In this document: positions 20,439 through 30,382 of the stretch, piece after piece
Numbering within the stretch: the stretch's first letter is position 1
Layout of the letters: each line of letters starts with the position of its first letter
Origin: Schizophyllum amplum
Lineage: Eukaryota; Basidiomycota; Agaricomycetes; Agaricales; Schizophyllaceae
NCBI GenBank assembly: GCA_007026445.1
Contig: VDMD01000001.1
Location: 496,001 to 560,000, forward strand
DNA length: 64,000 nt
Direction of reading: 5' to 3'
Position numbers and translations under genes: made by a program
Notes under the pieces: model-generated
Seen by the model: the letters and a program-made list of their open reading frames with translations, nothing else
What the model was told of the DNA's origin: nothing
The model's database searches: none

Positions 20439-23112
20439 CTACAAAGCGCCCCTCCTCTTCTTGACGACAGGACGCTCATGCTCGTCACCATCCAACAGTG
20501 GGAACTCGTCCTTCTTAGACCGGCCTCGCTTGGTCGATGCGGCCGCGATTCTCGAAGGGTCTTCTTCGTCTGACAGCTCCGACCCAGATGCGTCGACGTC
20601 GAGGGCAGGATCAGGCCTACTGGGCGACGACAGATAAGACTGCTCCGCATTGGAGGTTTCCTTCTCCAGGAGGACTGCTCGCTGCGGGAACGAGAACGGT
20701 ACCAGGTCACCGCCCAGCTGCTGACCCGCTCCGCAAAGGACATGTCCCATGAGCCACCACATAGTCGGCTTGAGCGGTTGGCGAACATCCGGCCGCTGGT
20801 AATACTCCATGAGGTTGAAGCGAGCTATCCGAAAAGGTTTCCTGAGGGCCGTGATCCATGCTGGCGGCAGCACGTCGATCGCGTTCAATAGATCGACCTT
20901 TTTCGTCAGATAGGACTTGCGTCGAGTGGAGGTGTCGATGACACCAGGGAAGAGCTTGGTGTATGTGTTCTCGTGAGCCTGGTGGTTGTATGGTTGACAG
21001 AGGAACCGGGGCTGCGCAGTGTGACGGAAAACGAGCCAGAGAGATATCCAGTAGATGGACTCGAGATCGTGGGCGTAATCGTATTCCCATGCTGCGACGG
21101 AGGAAGTCCGGTCATCGGACTCTCCCTCCGTCCAATCCTCGACTTCACCATCTTGCTGGTCACGACTGTGCAGAAAGTCGCCCATCATGACCTCGACAGC
21201 CATGAAGTTGGGAGTGCCCTGCAGACTGATGTCAGAAGATGCAAGAAAGTCGCCCGCAACAGGCTTACCGTCCTCATACTGTGTCGACTTCTCGAGGATA
21301 CGTGCTTGGTGTATTCAAAGTCCGCCAGAACGCCAAGACCAGCATGCCGGAGGATGTTGTATGGGCTGACATCGCGATGGCGATACCCCAGCTGGTGCAA
21401 GATGAAGAGGCCTGTGAAGCTGCATGAGAAACCACATGACGGACATCAAATAACAAACGTACCATACGTCGCATCTTGCAGAGTAGCGTAGGCGTCCGCT
21501 ATACTTTCGATCTTATTCAGCGGTTCTCCAAGCTTCATGACTGTACGGTGATGTACGCGAGCACCGATTTTCCGCTCGAAGCACCCTCTCTTATGGCGAG
21601 GCTCGGCTCTCTTCTTCTCATTACCACGGGTGCCGGATTGTTGACTCGTATGGGTCCGCTTCTTGGGGTCGTCCGACATAGCGGGCACGATAGGTAGATA
21701 GCCGTTGCTCGCAGGGATGATGTGATCATCAGCCATAACAGCGACAGTGTCGTCGATGCGACCATCTTCTGTATGAACGCGAGAGGCCGCCTGGATAGGG
21801 ATGAAGAACTTCCTACGGTCAACGCCAGTTCCGTGCCGTGGGTCTATCGTGGGCCTGGTTGTCCAATCCTGGGCGAGGTAGTCCTTGATGTCGTTGGGCG
21901 GCGGACTGTACTTCGTCCAGTCGTGAAGCTCGATCTCTTCCATTATGTCTTTGTAAGTGTCGTACTCCAGCTCGCGGTCGCGCTCCAACCAGCCGTCCTT
22001 GATCGCGAAGTGAGCGCTCTTGCGGGGGTCGTCTTCCTTGTAGGCTTGAAAGACACGGGTGCAGCGTCCGAAGGGGTCCTGGGCGGCGTAGTTGGCAAGG
22101 ATGTCGGTCGTGATGTAAGAGTTCTCCTCGATCCAGATACGATAACGGACATCCTTCGGCAAGTTCAGATGCAGCTTTTCGATGGTGTGGTCGTATCCAA
22201 GTTGCTCGAGAGTCGCAAAGGATAAACGGGCGTATACATCGGCAAAAGTGCGGTAGCTCTACACCAATTTGAGTAAGAGGGAAGCAATTGAGGGACGTCA
22301 CACACACCTTGTTCATGTCAAAGGGCTTGCTGACGACCAGAAGTTCGCGGTTCATGTGCCAGAGCCGCACGGTCGTGTTCGTGATGGTCAAGCCCATGAC
22401 GAAGCGGCGTCGAGCGTCCGTTCGCAGAGACTGGAACAGATTCCAAACAAGCTTCTGGTAATTCTGGGCACCGTGTCAGTATAGAGCAAACGGTATCGAT
22501 GATCAGACTCACATCCAGAGCATCCCCCTCAGCCACCTTGTACTCCTCGGTGACGGCAGCGTTATCCCAGAAGGCTTTGAGCTTGCCGTTGGTCTGCGGA
22601 TCGAGCAGGATACGGATGCCGTCAGGCTTGGCTGACGTGTAAATTTGACTAGCGAGCGACTTGCTCCCATTGCTCTGCAGGACGTTCGTCTGTTTGAGGT
22701 TGCCGTTGAGCTCGAGGCAGCATTTGACGACCTGAGCGGCGATATTCTCGAGATCCGCGAAGATTGTCATCTCGGTAGAGCCTCGCCTTTGCGCGCGCTT
22801 GACAGGTGGCTTTCTATAGGCGGTCCAGTGTGCAGAGCCCTGTAAGTCGAGGGATAGCGGGGCCGTAAATGTGAACGGCTTCGAGTTGACTCGCACGCGC
22901 GATCGCTCGGCGAGCTTGTCGACGAGTTTATCGAGGTCGACGGGGGCTTCCGGCATGTAGTAGTCGAGAAAGTCGTCGACGGAGATCTCTGGAACGTCGC
23001 GAATGATGTCGCAGAGCGCTTTACGCGCGGAGTCGACGGAGCCCTCGCGAAAAGCAGGATCGTCTCCAAACATCGCCTTTTGTGGCGGGGTGCTGCGAGC
23101 TTGAGCAGTCAT
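20439..23112 (-). CDS. FunK1-type fungal protein kinase, left copy (824 aa)
   Basis: Exons 23112-22513, 22463-22308, 22258-21463, 21411-21269 and 21218-20439 join in phase. FunK1 kinases are fungal-specific and expanded in mushrooms. Landmarks: an N-terminal helical domain of about 200 residues, LTITNTTVRLWH, the catalytic loop YRHRDVSPYNIL, a metal-binding motif altered to ADFEYTK (DFE instead of DFG), GTPNFMAVEVM in the APE region, and DLESIYWISLWLVFRH, typical of the family's C-lobe. The tail is acidic (ELSDEEDPSR) and then basic (KKRRGAL), a possible nuclear signal. Start at the ATG of 23112 (MTAQARSTPPQ); the upstream extension of this frame begins with GTG, so it was not used. Exons 1 (most), 2 and 3 appear identical at nucleotide level to the right copy, while exon 5 differs at about 9% of residues. 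Substrates unknown. Confidence 0.9.
21390..23016. repeat. gene-conversion tract, left partner (1,627 bp)
   Basis: This tract is the exact reverse complement of 26446-28072 wherever I compared bases directly, and overlapping translations on both strands agree across exons and introns. The first mismatch lies at 21389 (28073 opposite). Sequence beyond 23016 diverges abruptly. Confidence 0.88.
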
Positions 23113-23712
23113 GATGAGCGTTCGCCCCTTGACGGGAGGAAACAAGAAGCGCACCCTAATGGCTAACAGTTCGAGCGATCGGCACGCCTGTAGCGGAATG
23201 TCAAGTAAAAGTACCGAACGTCAGTGCTTGAGGATGCCCCTGGTCCAAGCGTCACACAGATTCACATCAGGCATTGATGGCACGTGGATGAGAACAAAGA
23301 CTTACCCGATCTGGATTAACTCACATCTGCCTTTTCATGTCAACCGACCTCACACATGCGAACAAATATGTACTGCTGTTTTCGCCAAATAGAGTCTGAT
23401 CTGGTGCCTCCTCCGCGAGGAATTCTTTTTCCTTCTCTGCAGCATTACAGTGGCAGTCTGCCAGAAGCAGCTCATGTAATCTCAGATCGCATGAGCTACA
23501 GTTCCGTAACAAACCCACCTGTACATCAACCTTGAAGCTTGAAGCTTAAAACTACCCACTTGTTTGATACAGCTGTATCATAGCAGTGTACATGTGCGTT
23601 GGGAGTACAGAATACCGACTAGCAAACCAACTGCAGAAACTTCACGCCACTCATTCACAGGACTCTGAATCAGAAAAGCACCATAGATACTATATACGCT
23701 GTGTACTCGCAC
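23113..23712. other. left-arm spacer between kinase and lectin tail
   Basis: About 600 bases. The lectin-proximal part (near 23640-23712) still aligns with the right arm downstream of 25848 at roughly 85-90% with small indels. The rest looks diverged beyond easy recognition. No gene seen. Confidence 0.45.
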
Positions 23713-24165
23713 TCAGAGCCGCTTGTCGTCGCTGTAAAGCCCACCGAACGGCCCGCCGCCCCTATCGATGCCGCCGCTCGAACCAAAGCCCGAACCGAAA
23801 CCAGTGTACCGCTGCTTGCGCTTGTATTGCGTGTAGCCGTACCACGCGCCGACGCAGACCCCGGCGGCGAGGAACGCCCTGAAGAAGAGGCCCTTCCAGG
23901 TGCCCTTCTTTCCGAGCTTGGGCAGTCGTGGCTTGCCGAGGCGATCCCGCGGCTGGAGAGGACGGCGGAGTAGGTGGTGACGGAGATGATGCTCATGGTC
24001 AGGGTGTGTCGAAGAGTGTGTGTAGACCAGAGAAAAGGGACGCACTCGTGCGCGTCGGCGACGTCGCCGGTCATAGCGGTGAATGTAGGGGGCCATGGGG
24101 AGCTTGACATTCTCCACGTAGAAGCAGTCCGTCCAGTCGTGCCCTGCGAGCAGGCGTAAGCCAAG
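23713..24165 (-). pseudogene. truncated copy of the legume-type lectin 3' end
   Basis: This matches the last two exons and last two introns of the intact lectin at 24400-25848. It begins in the intron before GHDWTDCFYVENVKLPMAPY, lacks all upstream exons, and has a deletion of about ten bases after MAPYI that throws the frame off (IHRYDRRR instead of GFSAMTGD). The final exon is still readable (RDRLGKPRLPK, a hydrophobic FLAAGVCVGAWYGY helix, KRKQRYTG). It differs from the intact tail at about 10 of 78 residues. No promoter or start codon of its own is apparent. It marks the inner break of the left arm. Confidence 0.85.
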
Positions 24166-24399
24166 AAATGCACTTTACTACTTAAAGCCGAACATAATCC
24201 GGAAAGTGCCGACCACCGCACGTGCTGGTGTGGCGTTGTGTCGTGTCGCGTCTTGGCTTCGCCATTGGCAGTCGCCGTGTCTTCGAGCTTCACTTAACCT
24301 TACGCGCGTCCGCCGCGCCCTCGCTTTGAAGATTCTGGGAACCCTTGAATCTTCGCATATTCTTATACTCATCGGACCGCCCGCCCTTTTCACGCAGCC

Positions 24400-25848
24400 A
24401 TGTCTGCATGTTGTAACAAATTCGCCGTCCTAGGCTTAACTTTCTTTGGACTTCTGCTGGGGCTCGCACGAGCGGAAATAAAGATTGGGAACACGACCAT
24501 TGACAGGGTGCGTGCTGTAACTCTGACAGAGTAGCCCTCTGACTGACGCACTCAGTGTAGACGGTACAATTGCGCACGCACTCATTATTCGCTCCTTATA
24601 TCGACCAAGAACTGCAAAACAGGTGCGTGACTGTGCTCATGATGTATACGCATTGCTCATCTCTGCGCCCTTCAGATGGTGGGACTTTGGCGGCGATGCC
24701 TATGTTGTGCGTCAATTCACTGACCTACCTCCCGATCGCGCACTCACTCCGTCGCAGAATACCAACAAGCACGTCCGCTTGACGCGTCTGGAGCCCTCCG
24801 AAATGGTGAGTAGCCTTTTTTGCCCCTTGTATTCATGCTCACGCTACACCAGGGCTGGCTGTGGTCACGACTTCCACTCACCGCGTCCAACTTCGTTATT
24901 GAGGTCGAGTTCAAGGTGTGTGGCTCTCCGCCCCTGCTGCCTTCCTGCTCACATTTCCCTAGATCGGCGGATCCAAATCACATCTATACGGCGACGGTAT
25001 TGGAATCTGGGTTACCAAAGAGCGCGCGGTGGAGGGCCCGATATTCGGTAACGGTGACCGCTTTGAGGGCTTGGGCGTCATGCTCGACACGTACGGTGCA
25101 CTTCCCTTTCGCGACGGACTTTCAACTGACGGTCACTCCCCCAGATACGCCAACTCCCGCCACTCCTACGCCTTCCCGCGCGTGCAGGGCGTCATCCTCG
25201 ATGGCAAGACGCCCTACGACTTCAATAACGACGGCGATAGCCAAATGCTGGGCGGCTGCTCCGCGAACTACCGTCGTTCGAAGGTAGCGACCAAGCTCAA
25301 GATAACGTACGTGAAGGAGAAGCTGCTCGATGTAAAGATCCAGTATAAGGGCTGTACGTGACTCGCGCCCTTGCACCTGCATTCCTCGGCTTACGCCTGC
25401 CCGTAGGGGACGACTGGACGGACTGTTTTTACGTGGAAAACGTCAAGCTCCCCATGGCCCCCTACATCGGCTTCAGCGCCATGACCGGTGATGTGGCCGA
25501 CGCGCACGAGTGCGTCCCTTTCCTGTGGACTGCATAATTTCCCTGACAACCGTCACCAGCATCATCTCCGTCACCACCTACTCCGCTGTTTTGTCTAGCC
25601 CTACAAATGCGCGAGACCGCCTCGGCAAACCGCGCCTTCCGAAGTTCGCCAAGAAGGGCACCTGGATGGGCCTCTTCTTCAAGGCTTTCCTCGCCGCCGG
25701 TGTCTGCGTCGGCGCGTGGTACGGCTACAAGCAGTACAAGCGCAAGCAGCGGTACACCGGTTTTGGTTCGGGCTTTGGCTCAAGCGGCGGCATGACCAGG
25801 GGCGGCGGGCCGTTCGGTGGGCTTTACGGCGATGCCAAGCGGTTCTGA
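24400..25848 (+). CDS. legume-type lectin cargo receptor (VIP36/Emp46-47 type)
   Basis: ER-Golgi type I membrane lectin that shuttles glycoproteins. The signal peptide (FAVLGLTFFGLLLGLARA, residues 8-25) is followed by the L-type carbohydrate domain: LFAPYIDQ, NRWWDFGGDA, NFVIEVEFK, GDGIGIWVT, EGLGVMLDTYAN (the metal/sugar loop), YDFNNDGDS and DDWTDCFYV. A single transmembrane helix lies near the C-terminus (GLFFKAFLAAGVCVGAWYGY) with a short basic and glycine-rich cytosolic tail ending DAKRF. Exon 1 is 24400-24507; later donors gtgcgt, gtgagt, gtgtgt, gtacgg and gtgcgt give at least seven exons. The tail is longer and more Gly-rich than classical KKxx receptors, so the exact sorting class is unsure. 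It occupies the centre of the inverted duplication and is the only full copy. Confidence 0.88.
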
Positions 25849-26394
25849 GTGAGAGTACATGGCGTAGATAGTATTTATGGGCAAACACAATGCTTTCCTG
25901 ATGTGGTGTGTTCGTCGCTGTGCGATGTAGGTTTTAGCAAACCAGCGTACTTACAAGACTATACAGGTCCGTCAGGAGATCACTATCGGATTCCCAAGCT
26001 TGTGGGTCAAACTTGAGCTAAACCTCGATGGCGAATGTGGTCGAGTGACGGGTGTTACGACAAACGCACGTGAGGTTGAATCATCGGTACCGGCGTGCGC
26101 ACGTGGCAATATACCCCTGTTTTCTGCCACCATCTTGCAGCGGTTATTCGGTGACGCTGCTGCTGCGCACTCTCGAATGCGTCTCACAAACTAGTATAAG
26201 AAAACTCTTCGTCTCAAGAGCATACTACTTAAGGCAAGCCAGTACCCGAGGTCGGCCTCGGGAAGTGTCTGACTGCTCGATCACGCAGGCAAACACAAAT
26301 TTCGCTCCAAGTGTACGCCCCCTTTTTCCTCTCGCCAAGGATTTAACGCTCACTCACGAACTCGCAATTTCACAGTACCTTTTCACGTCAGGCG
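25849..26394. other. right-arm spacer between lectin and kinase
   Basis: About 545 bases; 3' UTR of the lectin and promoter of the right kinase. Only the first roughly 60 bases align clearly with the left-arm spacer. Confidence 0.45.
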
Positions 26395-29023
26395 ATGCTG
26401 GCAGACGACCCTTCTGCCGACGCAGGCGACGTCGCTTGCAAGGCTCTCTGCGACATCATTCGCGACGTTCCAGAGATCTCCGTCGACGACTTTCTCGACT
26501 ACTACATGCCGGAAGCCCCCGTCGACCTCGATAAACTCGTCGACAAGCTCGCCGAGCGATCGCGCGTGCGAGTCAACTCGAAGCCGTTCACATTTACGGC
26601 CCCGCTATCCCTCGACTTACAGGGCTCTGCACACTGGACCGCCTATAGAAAGCCACCTGTCAAGCGCGCGCAAAGGCGAGGCTCTACCGAGATGACAATC
26701 TTCGCGGATCTCGAGAATATCGCCGCTCAGGTCGTCAAATGCTGCCTCGAGCTCAACGGCAACCTCAAACAGACGAACGTCCTGCAGAGCAATGGGAGCA
26801 AGTCGCTCGCTAGTCAAATTTACACGTCAGCCAAGCCTGACGGCATCCGTATCCTGCTCGATCCGCAGACCAACGGCAAGCTCAAAGCCTTCTGGGATAA
26901 CGCTGCCGTCACCGAGGAGTACAAGGTGGCTGAGGGGGATGCTCTGGATGTGAGTCTGATCATCGATACCGTTTGCTCTATACTGACACGGTGCCCAGAA
27001 TTACCAGAAGCTTGTTTGGAATCTGTTCCAGTCTCTGCGAACGGACGCTCGACGCCGCTTCGTCATGGGCTTGACCATCACGAACACGACCGTGCGGCTC
27101 TGGCACATGAACCGCGAACTTCTGGTCGTCAGCAAGCCCTTTGACATGAACAAGGTGTGTGTGACGTCCCTCAATTGCTTCCCTCTTACTCAAATTGGTG
27201 TAGAGCTACCGCACTTTTGCCGATGTATACGCCCGTTTATCCTTTGCGACTCTCGAGCAACTTGGATACGACCACACCATCGAAAAGCTGCATCTGAACT
27301 TGCCGAAGGATGTCCGTTATCGTATCTGGATCGAGGAGAACTCTTACATCACGACCGACATCCTTGCCAACTACGCCGCCCAGGACCCCTTCGGACGCTG
27401 CACCCGTGTCTTTCAAGCCTACAAGGAAGACGACCCCCGCAAGAGCGCTCACTTCGCGATCAAGGACGGCTGGTTGGAGCGCGACCGCGAGCTGGAGTAC
27501 GACACTTACAAAGACATAATGGAAGAGATCGAGCTTCACGACTGGACGAAGTACAGTCCGCCGCCCAACGACATCAAGGACTACCTCGCCCAGGATTGGA
27601 CAACCAGGCCCACGATAGACCCACGGCACGGAACTGGCGTTGACCGTAGGAAGTTCTTCATCCCTATCCAGGCGGCCTCTCGCGTTCATACAGAAGATGG
27701 TCGCATCGACGACACTGTCGCTGTTATGGCTGATGATCACATCATCCCTGCGAGCAACGGCTATCTACCTATCGTGCCCGCTATGTCGGACGACCCCAAG
27801 AAGCGGACCCATACGAGTCAACAATCCGGCACCCGTGGTAATGAGAAGAAGAGAGCCGAGCCTCGCCATAAGAGAGGGTGCTTCGAGCGGAAAATCGGTG
27901 CTCGCGTACATCACCGTACAGTCATGAAGCTTGGAGAACCGCTGAATAAGATCGAAAGTATAGCGGACGCCTACGCTACTCTGCAAGATGCGACGTATGG
28001 TACGTTTGTTATTTGATGTCCGTCATGTGGTTTCTCATGCAGCTTCACAGGCCTCTTCATCTTGCACCAGCTCGGGTATCGCCATCGCGATGTCAGCCCA
28101 TACAACATCCTCCGGCATGCTGGTCTTGGCGTTTTGGCGGACTTCGAATACACCAAGCACGTATCCTCGAGAAGTCGACACAGTATGAGGACGGTAAGTC
28201 TGTTGCGGGCGACCTTCTTGCATCTTCTGACATCGCTTCGCAGGGCACTCCCAACTTTATGGCTGTCGAGGTCATGAAGGGCGACTTTCTGCACAGTCGT
28301 GACCAGCAAGGTGGTGAAGTCGCCGTTTGGACGGAGGGAGAGTCCGATGACCGGACTTCCTCCGCCGCAGCATGGGAATACGATTACGCCCACGATCTCG
28401 AGTCCATCTACTGGATATCCCTCTGGCTCGTTTTCCGTCACACTGCGCAGCCCCGGTTCCTCCGTCAATCATACAACCGCCAGGCTCATGAGAACACATA
28501 CACCAAGCTCTTCCCTGGTGTCATCGACGCCTCTGCACAACGCGAGCCCTATCTGACGAAAGAGGTCGATCTATCGAATGCGATCGACGTGCTGCCGCAA
28601 GCATGGATCACGGCCCTCAGGAAACCTTTTCGGATAGCCCGCTACAACCTCATGGAGTATTACCAGCGGCCGGATGTTCGCCAACCGCTCAAGCCGACTA
28701 TGTGGTGGCTCATGGGACATGTCCTTTGCGGAGCGGGTCAGCAGCTGGGCGGTGACCTGGTACCGTTCTCGTTTCCGCAGCGAGCAGCCCTCCTGGAGAA
28801 GGAAACCTCCAACGCGGAGCAGTCCTACCTGTCGTGTCCCAGTAGGCCTGATCCTGCCGTCGACATCGACGCATCTGGGTCGGAGCTGTCAGACGAAGAA
28901 GACCCTTCGAGAATCGCGGCGGCGTCGACCAAGCGAGGCCGGTCTAAGATGGACGAGTTCCCACTGTCGGATGGTGACGAGCATGAGCGTCCTGTCGTCA
29001 AAAAAAGACGGGGGGCTTTGTAG
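26395..29023 (+). CDS. FunK1-type fungal protein kinase, right copy (809 aa)
   Basis: Exons 26395-26949, 26999-27154, 27204-27999, 28051-28193 and 28244-29023 sum to 810 codons. Same architecture as the left copy: N-terminal helical domain, YRHRDVSPYNIL catalytic loop, ADFEYTK, GTPNFMAVEVM, and acidic then basic C-terminus. The N-terminus is different: it begins MLADDPSADAGDVACK, where the left copy has MTAQARSTPPQKAMFGDD and so on. The two meet at KALCDIIRDV, exactly where the identical tract begins. Exon 5 differs from the left copy by about 24 of 254 residues (for example REPYLTKEVD against RKSYLTKKVD). Both copies keep open frames and all splice sites, so both are probably expressed and functional. 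The start ATG at 26395 is the first in frame, but an upstream exon is possible. Confidence 0.9.
26446..28072. repeat. gene-conversion tract, right partner (1,627 bp)
   Basis: Reverse complement of 21390-23016, same length with no indel. It covers most of exon 1, introns 1-3, exons 2 and 3, and the first 22 bases of exon 4. Confidence 0.88.
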
Positions 29024-29510
29024 CTGCAAGCTCTCTTCGGTCGTCGATTCGCTGTCATAACCTTGTATACCTTGTATATCATCTCGGAATAACAGACCCA
29101 GCGAAAAGCTGACAGTGCAGTTTCAACGTCGTCGTGATTATCGTTATCAACTCGCTACGAAGACGGGCCCATGCTGATTGTCTTTACAAGTGAGTTACGG
29201 AACGTATGTAGGTAGGTAGGTAGGTAGGTAGGTAAGTACAGAACACAGATGGAATGAATGGGCCAAGAGGGGATGCAACGAGACGGTATGTAAGCCACGA
29301 CAGCCTGAGTATGTAACCACTTCCGGATGATCGAGATGGGACGTTGGGGTTGCAGGACACACCGAGCCGGAGAGGATACAGACGGATTGGATAGGTAGGT
29401 AAGTAGGCTGGTACGTACAATGGATGAAAACAAAAAAGAACACAGCGTAGGGCGGGGCTCGCCAGGCGGGTAGATAGCTGAGCAGACAATATATTCGTTG
29501 TGTGTTCACT
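29024..29510. other. right-arm copy of the kinase/KAP104 convergent 3' region
   Basis: Mirror of 19831-20438, about 120 bases shorter. It contains the AGGT microsatellite at 29208-29237. No coding frame. Confidence 0.5.
29208..29237. repeat. (AGGT)n microsatellite, right arm
   Basis: Six or more aggt units in a row, reverse-complement partner of the array at 20202-20255. Confidence 0.8.
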
Positions 29511-29757
29511 ACTTCAGATCCAGACACCATACCGCGCGGAGAGGCGCTCCAGGATGACAGGGGTAGGGTCGCGACCTGGCCGGCCCACGCGGTGCGTCTT
29601 GAAGCCGTGCAGAAGGTGCTGGAACCGTTGTTCAGCTCCGCCGACGGATGGTTCCAACGCACGATCGCGTTGCAGAACCACAACAACCACTCAGGGGAAC
29701 AGTCATCCCCATAGGTCGGAATGGACCATATTTGCATACCTTGGCGATGCCCAGTAT
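29511..29757 (-). pseudogene. broken copy of the KAP104 C-terminus
   Basis: Reverse-strand copy of the KAP104 last exon, the preceding intron and a few bases of the exon before. The text [12 protein letters not shown] is still readable. Small deletions (aacatgtttcag reduced to aacggttccag, and an eight-base loss in the aaggcgcaggac region) shift the frame, and an extra ggatct lies next to the original stop. There is no upstream KAP104 sequence. It marks the outer break of the right arm. Confidence 0.85.
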
Positions 29758-30382
29758 AATATATAAAGGCTGTACGTGAATTAGTCCACCGTTGTACCTC
29801 GTTGCCTTGCGCTTCTGCATGACAGAGAAGTAAAACCTTGGTTCATTCAACGAGTGAAGTAGACAATTACACCTGAAGGGCGGTCCTGCGATAGGCCTGC
29901 CTGAGAAGCTGGGGTCCAGGAGCGGCACATACTGTCATACATGCATGTTGGTGTATTTTGTGCCATCCGGAGGCACCTTTATGAAGTACAGCTATCCAAA
30001 GATGCGATACATGCATTCCGTGTTGCGTCCAAGGAATTTTTGCGCACCCAGAGAAACAGCACAGTGTTCCTGGAAGGCGCGCGGAGTGCTCGATGCTAGC
30101 CAATCAATCAAACCATGGTAGTACAAGGTAAGGAAAGTGAGGTAAAGGAGTGGCAGAGATCTACTCATAGAAGCGGGTGATGCGTGAAGGTATGCAAGCA
30201 TGCAGGTATAATGGAGGCCGGATACGGATGAGGTTGGTCGAAGACCACTGGAGAGGGCTCCCCTCGAGAGGAAAATGCGACTGGGCGCAAGGTAGTAACA
30301 CGCGCGGGGAAGGAATACTTATGCGCGAGTCAGAAAAAAGCTACCAACACCACGGGCAAGTGCCTATGCCCTGATAAGCTGC
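29758..30382. other. intergenic region outside the inverted duplication
   Basis: About 625 bases of unique sequence after the right arm. No gene seen; the end near the TM7S3/TM198-like gene is probably its 3' UTR. Confidence 0.4.

Larger units (their letters stand above)
19586..24165. repeat. left arm of a roughly 10-kb nested inverted duplication
   Basis: Starts within the KAP104 penultimate exon (ggcgggcatctccaag) and ends in the last introns of a lectin-tail copy. It contains the KAP104 last exon and 3' UTR, a FunK1 kinase (-) and a truncated lectin tail (-). Kinase coordinates map to the right arm by position = 49462 minus position, without net indel across the gene. Outside the kinase, both arms have indels and about 10% or more substitutions. 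One example is about 90 bases near 20120-20210 that are absent opposite. Confidence 0.92.
25375..29757. repeat. right arm of the nested inverted duplication
   Basis: Inverted partner of 19586-24165. It starts in the intron before the penultimate lectin exon and ends in a KAP104 exon copy (reverse strand: gggcatcgccaaggtatgc). It contains the lectin 3' end (functional copy), a FunK1 kinase (+) and a broken KAP104 end (-). The unique loop between the arms is about 1.2 kb and holds the 5' two-thirds of the lectin gene. Confidence 0.92.

Noticed and set aside
23154..23154. Earlier start for the left FunK1 kinase
   Set aside because: The codon is GTG; the ATG at 23112 is preferred.
29758..29790. 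Short match (ggctgtacgtga) to a lectin exon/intron boundary just outside the right arm
   Set aside because: Only about 12-13 bases agree; in a window this large such matches occur by chance, so it does not extend the duplication.
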